From Tissierellia bacterium (GTDB lineage: Bacteria; Bacillota; Clostridia; Tissierellales; Peptoniphilaceae), in assembly GCA_030535395.1 (NCBI GenBank), contig JAUNLK010000009.1, forward strand, positions 1 to 64,000: a DNA stretch of 64,000 bases, given 5' to 3'. Position numbers and translations under genes: made by a program. This document shows, piece after piece, positions 41,902 through 50,700 of this stretch. Position 1 is the stretch's first letter. The number at the start of each line of letters is the position of its first letter. The notes under the pieces were generated by a model. It saw only the letters and a program-made list of their open reading frames with translations, was not told where the DNA came from and did no database searches.

Positions 41902-43311
41902 TTACTTATTTGGAAAGACCTGCTCCCCCTCGTGGCCCTCCAGGGTGGTATCGGCCCCGGAGAAGTTGACCCCGGTGTCCTGGGGGTCCTCCTGGTCGAA
42001 ATTGTAGTCCTTCCCCGGGAGGATGGCATTGAGGCCAATGCCCACCAAAGCGGCAATGGCCAGGGCCGAGAGTTTCACCTCCGCCCCCAGAACCTGAAAG
42101 GAGATGCCGTCCACGGGGCCGCTGAAGCCCAGGGCGCTGACAAAGATCAGGGCCGCCACAATGAGATTGCGGCTCTTGGTGAAGTCCACCTGGTTTTCCA
42201 CCAAATTCCGCACCCCAATGGCGGAGATCATGCCGTAGAGAATGAGGCTCACCCCGCCGATGATGGCCACGGGTATGGAGCGAATCACCTGGCTCACTGC
42301 GGGGAAGAAGGAGAGGATGATGGCAAAGACCGCCGCCAGCTCCATGACCTTGGGGTCGTAGACCCGGGTGAGAACCAGGACCCCGGTGTTTTCCCCGTAG
42401 GTGGTATTGGCAGGTCCCCCAAAGATGGCCGCCAGGGAGGTGGCCAGGCCGTCCCCCATGAGGGTCCGGTGGAGCCCCGGGTCCTTGATGTAGTTTTTCC
42501 CCACGGTGGCGCCAATGGCGGAGATGTCCCCAATGTGCTCCATCATGGTGGCCAGGGCCAAAGGCACAATGGTGATAATGGCGGAGAGGTCAAATTTCAT
42601 CAGGCTCTCTCGGTGGAGGGGCAGGGCCACCAGCTGGGCCCCCGCCTCCGCCCCCAGGTCCACCCGGCCCAGAATCAGGGCCAGGACATAGGCCGAGACA
42701 ATCCCCAAAATCAGGGGGATGATCTTGGCCATGCCCCTGCCAAAGATATTGAAGTAGACCACCACCGCCATGGCCACAATGGCCAGGAGCCAGTCGGTGG
42801 AGGCATTGCCAATGGCCGATGGCGCCAAAATGAGGCCAATGGAAATGATAATGGGCCCGGTGACCACCGGGGGGAAGAATCTCATGACCCTCTTGACCCC
42901 AAAGGATTTAATGAAGAGGGCCATGACCACATAGACCAGCCCCGCAAAGAAGATCCCCCCACTGGCATAGGGGAGCATTTCCACATTGGGGGCACCATCC
43001 ACCATGGGGGCCACGGCGGCATATCCCCCTAAGAAGGCAAAGGAGGAGCCCAAAAAGGCGGGCACCTTCCCCTTGGTGAGAAAGTGGAAGAGGAGGGTCC
43101 CCACCCCCGCCATAAAGAGGGTGGTGGAAATATCCAGCCCCGTCAACAGGGGCACCAAGATGGTGGCCCCAAACATGGCAAATAAATGCTGCAGCCCCAA
43201 GAGGGCCGTGGTGCTCTTGGGGAGGAGGCCAATGTCCCAAATGACATCTCCCCCCAGGGTGGCCCTGCCCTCCCTCAGTTTCTCCTTGTTCTTTTCGTCA
43301 ATATTCGACAA
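41902..43311 (-). CDS. uraA: Uracil permease (NCS2/UraA family)
   Basis: A 469-aa proton-coupled uracil importer with about 14 membrane segments. NCS2 landmarks: LLGLQHLFAMFGATILVPLL near residue 36, MMEHIGDI near 259 (substrate Glu), GGPANTTYGENTG near 300. It might carry xanthine instead, but the TTYGENTG motif favours the UraA/PyrP branch. No PyrR-binding attenuator was recognised upstream; the gap to the next gene is only 44 bp, so it may be cotranscribed with the HI0933-type flavoprotein. Confidence 0.92.
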   Translation of the reverse strand: MSNIDEKNKEKLREGRATLGGDVIWDIGLLPKSTTALLGLQHLFAMFGATILVPLLTGLDISTTLFMAGVGTLLFHFLTKGKVPAFLGSSFAFLGGYAAVAPMVDGAPNVEMLPYASGGIFFAGLVYVVMALFIKSFGVKRVMRFFPPVVTGPIIISIGLILAPSAIGNASTDWLLAIVAMAVVVYFNIFGRGMAKIIPLILGIVSAYVLALILGRVDLGAEAGAQLVALPLHRESLMKFDLSAIITIVPLALATMMEHIGDISAIGATVGKNYIKDPGLHRTLMGDGLATSLAAIFGGPANTTYGENTGVLVLTRVYDPKVMELAAVFAIILSFFPAVSQVIRSIPVAIIGGVSLILYGMISAIGVRNLVENQVDFTKSRNLIVAALIFVSALGFSGPVDGISFQVLGAEVKLSALAIAALVGIGLNAILPGKDYNFDQEDPQDTGVNFSGADTTLEGHEGEQVFPNK

Positions 43312-43355
43312 TTTTCGTCACCTCCGACGACCAATGATCCTGCAAAGTGTTTTCT

Positions 43356-44561
43356 TTAAAGGGATTTCGAGAGGATCTCCTCCGCCACGGCGTGGGCGGA
43401 GGCCCAGGCGAAGTGGAGATTGTAGCCCCCGCAGTCCCCGTCCACATCCAAAACTTCCCCCGTGGCATAGATCCCCGGGAGGAGTTTGCTCTCCAAGCTG
43501 TGGGGGTGAAATTCCCCCATGGCCAGGCCCCCGCAGGAGCCCTGGGCGCTCTCGAAGCCCCGAGTCCCCGTCACCTCCATGGGAAAGGCAAAGAGGAGGG
43601 CAAGGAGCGCTTCTGCGGCCTCGCCACCTGCCACGTCCTCCCCGTCCAATTCCAGTTCTCTCCGGAGGACGGAGAGCCACTTTTTGTCCACCAGCCCCGT
43701 GAGGACCTCCTCCAGGGGCCTCTTTTCCAGCCGCTCCGCCAAAATTTCCCGGTAGTTTTCCGGCAGCTGCTCCAGGTGATTGATCAGGGGAAATTCCACC
43801 CACTTCCTCCCCGGAATTTCGTGGACTTTCCGGGCGAGATCCAACACCGGGGGCCCGGAGATCCCATCGGCCGCCCAGAGGATCTCTCCAGTGGAGGAGA
43901 TGAGCTCTCCGGAGTCATTCATCAGGCGGACTCGCCCCACCACCTTGGTCCCCGAGAGGCCCCTGAGATGGGGGCTATTCAGGGTGAGGGCGGCAATGGA
44001 GGGGAAGAAGGCCGTGCTGTGGTGGCCCAGGGCCTCCAGGAGCTGATAGCTCCCCTTCTCCTCCCTCTTGCCCCCGAAGGTCTTGCCCCCACTGGCCAGG
44101 ACCACCCCATCCACGGGATAGTTCCCCAGGGTGGAGACAATCTCCCAGGCCCCGCCCCTTTTTTTGATCTCGGACACATGGGCCGAGGTGATCAGCACCA
44201 CCCCCGCCTCCTCCAGGGCCATTCTCAGGGCATTGAGGACGCTGGAAGCCTTGAGGGTCACGGGATAGAGCTTCCCCCGGCTCTCCCTCACAATGTCGAT
44301 ATTCAGTGAGGCGAAAAATTCCCGGAGCCTCCGGTGGTCAAAGGCTGCAATGAGCTCCTCCGGCAGCCCCCCGGCCACCGAGTGAAAGTGGGAGAGATCC
44401 AAGTCCACATTGCTGAGATTGCAGCGGCCATTGCCCGTGGCCAGGAGCTTCTTTCCCACTCGGTCCTTTTTTTCAAATAAAAAGACCTGGACGCCCCCTC
44501 GAGCCAAGAGCAGGGCCGTGGCCATGCCCGAGGGGCCGCCGCCGATAATTCCTACATTCAT
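43356..44561 (-). CDS. HI0933/BaiN-family flavoprotein
   Basis: A 401-aa FAD-binding oxidoreductase. N-terminal GGGPSGMATALLLA is the dinucleotide fold; VGKKLLATGNGRCNLSN near residue 36 is the family signature; the C-terminal GIYATGEVLDVDGDCGGYNLHFAWASG-like stretch completes the FAD site. The family is annotated as NAD(P)/FAD-dependent oxidoreductase or aminoacetone-type oxidase, with some bile-acid enzymes; the true substrate here is unknown. Divergent from pepT. Confidence 0.88.
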   Translation of the reverse strand: MNVGIIGGGPSGMATALLLARGGVQVFLFEKKDRVGKKLLATGNGRCNLSNVDLDLSHFHSVAGGLPEELIAAFDHRRLREFFASLNIDIVRESRGKLYPVTLKASSVLNALRMALEEAGVVLITSAHVSEIKKRGGAWEIVSTLGNYPVDGVVLASGGKTFGGKREEKGSYQLLEALGHHSTAFFPSIAALTLNSPHLRGLSGTKVVGRVRLMNDSGELISSTGEILWAADGISGPPVLDLARKVHEIPGRKWVEFPLINHLEQLPENYREILAERLEKRPLEEVLTGLVDKKWLSVLRRELELDGEDVAGGEAAEALLALLFAFPMEVTGTRGFESAQGSCGGLAMGEFHPHSLESKLLPGIYATGEVLDVDGDCGGYNLHFAWASAHAVAEEILSKSL

Positions 44562-44597
44562 ACAAGCCCTCCTTGGCTACAGTATAGAGGAGGGCTG

Positions 44598-44606
44598 TGC
44601 TAAAAT
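44598..44606 (+). promoter_or_regulatory. Extended -10 promoter of pepT
   Basis: TGC-TAAAAT (TG 44598-44599, TAAAAT 44601-44606), 22 bp upstream of the ATG; no clear -35. Confidence 0.5.
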
Positions 44607-44628
44607 ACAAGGGACGAAAGGAGTTCAT

Positions 44629-45834
44629 ATGAAAACAACGGAACGACTGATGAAATACGTGCAAATCCACACCACCAGCGACGATGAGAGTCCCTCCACT
44701 CCATCCACTCCAGTCCAGTGGGACCTGGCCAGGGTCCTCAAGGAGGAACTGGAGGCCCTGGGCCTGGAGGATGTCCAGCTGGATGAATACTGTACCGTGA
44801 CCGCCACCCTCCCGGGAGTGGAGGGGCCCACCGTGGGCCTCTTCGCCCACCTGGACACCTCCCCCGCCCTCTCCGGGAAGGGTGTCCGGCCCCGAATTGT
44901 GGAAAACTACGACGGCGGCGATATTCTCTTGAACCCCGAAAAAAACATCGTCCTCTCCCCCAGGGAGTTTCCCGAACTAATGGAGGCCAAGGGCCTCTCC
45001 CTCATGGTCACCGACGGCACCACCCTTTTGGGGGCCGACGACAAGGCGGGAATTGCCGCCATTATGGAAGTATTGGACTACTTCATCACCACTGGTGAGG
45101 CCCATCCCACCCTCAAGGTCTGCTTCTCCCCCGATGAGGAAGTGGGCCGGGGCATGGAGCACTTCGATGTGGCCGCCTTTGGCGCCGACTTTGGCTACAC
45201 CGTGGACGGGGGCCGACTGGGGGAGGTCCAGTACGAGTGCTTCAATGCCACCGATGGCAAGGTCCGCTTCCAGGGCAAAAGCGTCCACCCCGGGAGCGCC
45301 AAGGGCAAGATGATCAATGCCCTGGATCTGGCCATGGAATTTGACCGCCTCCTCCCCGCCGGCCAGCGGCCCCAATTCACCGAGGGCTACGAGGGCTTCT
45401 ACCATCTGGACCGAATGGAGGGCTCCGTGGACGAGGCGGTGAGCTACTACATCCTCCGGGACTTCGACGGGGAGCAATTGGAGGAGCGCAAGGAGCTCTT
45501 CCGCTCCGCCGCGGCCTTCTTGGAACAGAAGTACCAGGTGGAAATAGATGTGGAGCTGGAGGACATCTACCGGAATATGCGGGAGAAAATTGAGCCTGTC
45601 ATGGAGATTGTGGATGCCCTCTCCCAGTCCATGGAGGCCGAGGGCATTGTCCCCATTATGGAGCCCATTCGCGGGGGCACCGACGGCTCCAAGCTGAGCC
45701 AAATGGGCCTGCCCACCCCCAATCTCTTCACCGGAGGCATGAACTTCCACGGCAAGTACGAGTACATCCCCCTGGAACACTTGGAACTGGCGGTGAAAGT
45801 CCTCATTCGCACCCTGAAGTCCTTTGTGGCCTGA
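44629..45834 (+). CDS. pepT: Peptidase T (tripeptide aminopeptidase)
   Basis: A cytoplasmic zinc tripeptidase of the M20 family. 401 aa; metal and catalytic residues lie in FAHLDTS (near residue 75), GADDKAG (near 137) and DEEVGRG (near 170), with ATDGKVRFQGKSVHPGSAKGKM in the lid domain and RGGTDGS near 346. The start is the ATG at 44629 behind AAAGGAG; the frame is open upstream without a site. It has its own promoter and terminator and would finish off imported peptides. Confidence 0.96.
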   Translation: MKTTERLMKYVQIHTTSDDESPSTPSTPVQWDLARVLKEELEALGLEDVQLDEYCTVTATLPGVEGPTVGLFAHLDTSPALSGKGVRPRIVENYDGGDILLNPEKNIVLSPREFPELMEAKGLSLMVTDGTTLLGADDKAGIAAIMEVLDYFITTGEAHPTLKVCFSPDEEVGRGMEHFDVAAFGADFGYTVDGGRLGEVQYECFNATDGKVRFQGKSVHPGSAKGKMINALDLAMEFDRLLPAGQRPQFTEGYEGFYHLDRMEGSVDEAVSYYILRDFDGEQLEERKELFRSAAAFLEQKYQVEIDVELEDIYRNMREKIEPVMEIVDALSQSMEAEGIVPIMEPIRGGTDGSKLSQMGLPTPNLFTGGMNFHGKYEYIPLEHLELAVKVLIRTLKSFVA

Positions 45835-45843
45835 AAACACTGA

Positions 45844-45873
45844 GACCCCGGAGTTCTGCTCCGGGGTCTTTTC
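45844..45873 (+). terminator. Terminator of pepT
   Basis: GACCCCGGAG-TTCTG-CTCCGGGGTC followed by TTTTC. Confidence 0.88.
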
Positions 45874-45905
45874 CCTTGCCCCTCTTACACAATTCCATCA
45901 CAATT

Positions 45906-45914
45906 TGATATAAT
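45906..45914 (+). promoter_or_regulatory. Extended -10 promoter of the stalk-domain gene
   Basis: TGA-TATAAT (TATAAT 45909-45914) with a partial -35 TTACAC 18 bp upstream. Confidence 0.6.
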
Positions 45915-45943
45915 GAAGAAAATAAGTCAAGGGAGGCATTGCT

Positions 45944-46975
45944 GTGAAACATATTCCTTTGAGAACGTCCCTTTTATTATTGTTGCTCCTTCTCTTTCCC
46001 GTGGTGGGAAGGGCCCAGGCTCCCGTGCGCCTCTGGGTCCACGGTCAGTACATAGAGGCCGATGTGCCTCCCATGATCCACCGGGACCGGACCCTGGTTC
46101 CCCTGCGAGTCATCAGTGAGGCCATGGATGCCCAGGTGGCGTGGTCCCAGTGGGACCGGCGGGTGACCATCACCCCCCAAAGCGGCAGTCCCATTTTGGA
46201 ATTTGTGGTGGGTCAGCCCACCCTCTGGGTGGACGGCGTGGCCCAGGCCCTGGACACCGCTCCCCTCATTGTCCGGGACCGGACCATGGTCCCCATTCGG
46301 GCCATTGCCACGGCCTTTGGCGTCCCCGTGGACTGGGACCACCAGCACCGCACCGCCGTGGTGGGCTGGGGCTACGCTCCGCCCCAGGGGGGAAGTCCCC
46401 ACGATCTCTTGAACCACCGCCCCAGCCCCCATGGGGACCACTCCCCCATGGGCCGAATCGTCATTGAGGGAAATGCCGCCGCCCCGGAACAGTCCTACAC
46501 CCTCACCTTCAATGGAAAGACCATCTACCACACCATGAAGCCCCTGAGACATGGCGATTACATCTATGTGCCCCTCTTCCCCATTCTGGATGAAGTCCAC
46601 AGAGTGGCCCAGCAATTGGGGCCCCAGTACATCGCCGGACTCCACAGGAGGGACTACGATCAGTACAGCTGGGCCCACAGCCTCCTGGACCACGGCATCC
46701 ACATGGGAAACCGCTTTGCCGTGGGCTATATTGAAGCCAGCGATTACGCTTCCAGCGAATTTACCATCGACCAGGACATGGCCCAATTCCCAGTCTACGA
46801 TGACGACGGCAACACCCACTACGAGACGGAACTTCTGGAAGGGCCCCCCATCCTCATCGACGGCATGATCTTCATGGTTCTTCAGGACATCACCAGCCGC
46901 ATCTATCTCATCCCCGAGTATCACAATGAGGGGGGCTGCGACCTCTACTTCACTACAGAGAATGTATACAGGTAG
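45944..46975 (+). CDS. Secreted copper-amine-oxidase-N (stalk) domain protein
   Basis: A 343-aa exported protein: signal peptide with a leucine-rich core (residues 8-23) and then two matching half-domains, HRDRTLVPLRVISEAM near 46 and VRDRTMVPIRAIATAF near 110, the hallmark of the stalk domain. The C-terminal 180 residues contain a third, divergent half-domain (KTIYHTMKPL...YVPLFPILDEV) and an acidic module. GTG start with GGGAGG 7 bp upstream. No catalytic function is implied; surface structural or ligand-binding roles are usual. Confidence 0.82.
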   Translation: MKHIPLRTSLLLLLLLLFPVVGRAQAPVRLWVHGQYIEADVPPMIHRDRTLVPLRVISEAMDAQVAWSQWDRRVTITPQSGSPILEFVVGQPTLWVDGVAQALDTAPLIVRDRTMVPIRAIATAFGVPVDWDHQHRTAVVGWGYAPPQGGSPHDLLNHRPSPHGDHSPMGRIVIEGNAAAPEQSYTLTFNGKTIYHTMKPLRHGDYIYVPLFPILDEVHRVAQQLGPQYIAGLHRRDYDQYSWAHSLLDHGIHMGNRFAVGYIEASDYASSEFTIDQDMAQFPVYDDDGNTHYETELLEGPPILIDGMIFMVLQDITSRIYLIPEYHNEGGCDLYFTTENVYR

Positions 46976-46978
46976 AAA

Positions 46979-47013
46979 AAAAGAGCTTCACGGAAATTCC
47001 GTGAAGCTCTCTT
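46979..47013. terminator. Bidirectional terminator between convergent genes
   Basis: AAAGAGCTTCACGG-AAAT-TCCGTGAAGCTCT with T-rich sequence on the plus side and A's on the other; serves the stalk-domain gene and the convergent small-protein gene. Confidence 0.88.
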
Positions 47014-47016
47014 CTT

Positions 47017-47283
47017 TTACAGATAGTTGGCGATGTAATTGAGTAGGCCCGCCACGCCGTCTCGAATGAAGCCTGCATTGTGATAGACCCAGAGGATGCC
47101 CCGCCTGGCAAGATCCACGCCCCGACTCACAAAGTTCCAGTTCAACAGCCCCATTCTGTAGAGGACGGCCAAGCCCAAGAGGAGGGGCCAGAAGAAAAAG
47201 ATAAAGAGGAAGAAGCGGCGAATCCTCCGGTGGCGCCTCCTCCGTTTCATTCCCTTGAGTTGTTTTTCATAGATGGCATCCAT
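47017..47283 (-). CDS. Small basic membrane protein, unknown
   Basis: An 88-aa protein with an extremely basic segment (KGMKRRRRHRRIRRFF, residues 10-25) directly before a hydrophobic span (LFIFFFWPLLLGLAVLY), so the N-terminus should stay cytoplasmic; a second amphipathic stretch ends the protein. AAGGAGGGAGG lies just before the ATG, strong support for a real gene. I recognise no family. It ends at a terminator and follows typA with a 75-bp gap, likely same transcript direction but in reverse order (it is downstream of typA). Confidence 0.7.
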   Translation of the reverse strand: MDAIYEKQLKGMKRRRRHRRIRRFFLFIFFFWPLLLGLAVLYRMGLLNWNFVSRGVDLARRGILWVYHNAGFIRDGVAGLLNYIANYL

Positions 47284-47358
47284 GGGCCCCTCCCTCCTTA
47301 CTGCCTCCATTTTACCCTACAAGTTCTAAGAAATTCCTAAGGATTCTCGGTGATTTGT

Positions 47359-49182
<1,824 letters not shown>

Positions 49183-49233
49183 AAAAAAGCCTTTCTGTTT
49201 GATGTAGTAAAATGATTATTTTCCCAACACTTT

Positions 49234-49262
49234 ATTATAGGAGAAAAACGGGGCCGGGACAA
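49234..49262 (-). promoter_or_regulatory. Promoter of typA
   Basis: Minus strand TTGTCC (49257-49262), 17-bp spacer, TATAAT (49234-49239). Confidence 0.7.
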
Positions 49263-49305
49263 GATCTCCCACGAGGGAGGCCCCAAAAAAATCCCCCTTC
49301 TCCCA

Positions 49306-49328
49306 ATAAAAAAGAGCCCCTGGGCTCT
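49306..49328 (-). terminator. Terminator of the RsbW-like gene
   Basis: Minus strand GAGCCC-AG-GGGCTC followed by TTTTTTATT, immediately after the stop codon. Confidence 0.85.
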
Positions 49329-49730
49329 TCATCTTCCCCTGAGTCGCTTCTTACAGGAGATACAATTTCCGTGGTATTGAATGTCGTCGCTGAGGGCCTC
49401 CACCAGAACCAGTCCCCGGCCGTGATCGGCCATGCTCTGGGGATTGTACTGGCCCGTGGAATAATTGAGCCCCGCCCCCTCATCCCTGACCTGGATGAGG
49501 ACCCATTCATCGGTGATATTCAATGTGAGATGAACGGATTTATCCTGATTCCACTCATTGCCGTGGGAGGCGCCATTGAGGACCAACTCATCGATGATGA
49601 GCCGAATATCGAAAATGGCATCTTCATCGTGGACATACTCCCCCACCCGGCGCATGGTGTTTCGGACAAATCGAGACACCGCTTGGATGTCGCTGTCCAC
49701 TACGCCTTTAATTTCCATACCCTTGTCCAT
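49329..49730 (-). CDS. RsbW/SpoIIAB-like serine-kinase-type ATPase (HATPase_c)
   Basis: A 133-aa stand-alone GHKL ATPase resembling anti-sigma factor kinases. The N-box is DELVLNGASHGN, the G1 box VRDEGAGL and the G2 box DHGRGLVLVEAL. Such proteins bind and phosphorylate an anti-sigma-factor antagonist and sequester a sigma factor, but no STAS protein, sigma factor or PP2C is adjacent, so its partner is encoded elsewhere. A cysteine pair, CISC, near the C-terminus is unusual. AAGGAGG lies 5 bp before the ATG. Divergent from rubredoxin. Confidence 0.85.
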   Translation of the reverse strand: MDKGMEIKGVVDSDIQAVSRFVRNTMRRVGEYVHDEDAIFDIRLIIDELVLNGASHGNEWNQDKSVHLTLNITDEWVLIQVRDEGAGLNYSTGQYNPQSMADHGRGLVLVEALSDDIQYHGNCISCKKRLRGR

Positions 49731-49814
49731 GGTGACCTCCTTTCAAAGGATTTATACCCGTGAGGGGGGCTTTCTCACAGGAAAGAAAAAAACCTATAAA
49801 TGTATACCTTTTCC

Positions 49815-49843
49815 TTTACAAAACCCACTGGGCCATATATCAT
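49815..49843 (+). promoter_or_regulatory. Promoter of rubredoxin
   Basis: TTTACA (49815-49820), 17-bp spacer, TATCAT (49838-49843). Confidence 0.75.
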
Positions 49844-49879
49844 GTAATCATAGAATGTGTCTTGAAAGGAGATTCCATC

Positions 49880-50038
49880 ATGCAAAAGTACGAATGCACC
49901 GTTTGTGGCTACATCTATGATCCCGCAGTAGGCGATCCCGACAACGGCGTTGAAGCCGGTACCCCCTTCGAAAAACTGCCTGCAGACTGGGTTTGCCCCC
50001 TCTGTGGCGCTGAAAAGGAAGATTTCGAAGCCATCTAA
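49880..50038 (+). CDS. Rubredoxin
   Basis: A 52-aa iron-only electron carrier. The two metal-binding motifs [10 protein letters not shown] (Cys6, Cys9) and CPLCGAEK (Cys39, Cys42) and the aromatic core are canonical. It typically passes electrons to oxygen- or peroxide-reducing enzymes (rubrerythrin, flavodiiron proteins) or other flavoproteins in anaerobes; none is adjacent. AAAGGAG precedes the ATG and the gene has its own promoter and terminator. Confidence 0.97.
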   Translation: MQKYECTVCGYIYDPAVGDPDNGVEAGTPFEKLPADWVCPLCGAEKEDFEAI

Positions 50039-50067
50039 AGATGGAAAAATCAGCAAGAGAAAGAGAA

Positions 50068-50093
50068 GGAGCTCGAGAGAGCTCCTTTTTTTT
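50068..50093 (+). terminator. Terminator of rubredoxin
   Basis: GGAGCTC-GAGA-GAGCTCC followed by eight T's; it ends at the convergent engB stop. Confidence 0.9.
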
Positions 50094-50700
50094 ATTCCTC
50101 CATTGCTCCCCTGTGGAAGCGAATCATCTCCTGAAATTCCTCCCAAATGAGGCCCCTATTTTCCCCGGTGGTGGCACTGTACGGGATTACGTAGTCCCGG
50201 CTGGGCAGGCCCAGGGTTTCCGCCACCACCCCCAGGGCCTTGGCCCGCTGGTTCCTAGTGAGCTTGTCGGCCTTGGTGGCAATGACCAGCCCCGCAAATT
50301 CACTGGCCACAATCCAGGAGTACATCTCCCGGTCCAGGGCCGAGGGGGGATGGCGGAGGTCCACCAGGAGGATCAGCTCCACCAAATTGGGCCGGTGCTC
50401 CAAATAGGCATTGATGGCCCGCTGCCAACTGGCCCGCTCCTGCTTCCCCGCCGAGGCATAGCCATAGCCGGGGAGGTCCACCAGCCGAAGCTCATCATTG
50501 ACCCGGTAGAAATTGATGGTGCGGGTCTTCCCGGGCTTGCCGCTGGTCCGGGCCAAGTTCTTCCGCTGGAGCATGGTGTTGATGAAGCTGCTCTTGCCCA
50601 CATTGCTCCTGCCGCAGAGGGCGATCTCCGGCAGATCCTCCGGGGGATACTGATGGGCCTTGAAGGCCACCGTCTCCAGCTGGGATTTATTGATCTTCAT
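50092..50700 (-). CDS. engB: Ribosome biogenesis GTPase EngB (YsxC/YihA)
   Basis: An essential GTPase for 50S assembly, 202 aa. Motifs: GRSNVGKSS (G1), T in KTRTINFY (G2), DLPGYG (G3) and TKADK (G4). The start at ATG 50698-50700 lies 14 bp inside the lon end, so translation is coupled; the upstream in-frame ATG gives a non-conserved extension. lon-engB is a conserved Firmicute pair, here extended to tig-clpP-clpX-lon-engB. Confidence 0.96.
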   Translation of the reverse strand: MKINKSQLETVAFKAHQYPPEDLPEIALCGRSNVGKSSFINTMLQRKNLARTSGKPGKTRTINFYRVNDELRLVDLPGYGYASAGKQERASWQRAINAYLEHRPNLVELILLVDLRHPPSALDREMYSWIVASEFAGLVIATKADKLTRNQRAKALGVVAETLGLPSRDYVIPYSATTGENRGLIWEEFQEMIRFHRGAMEE

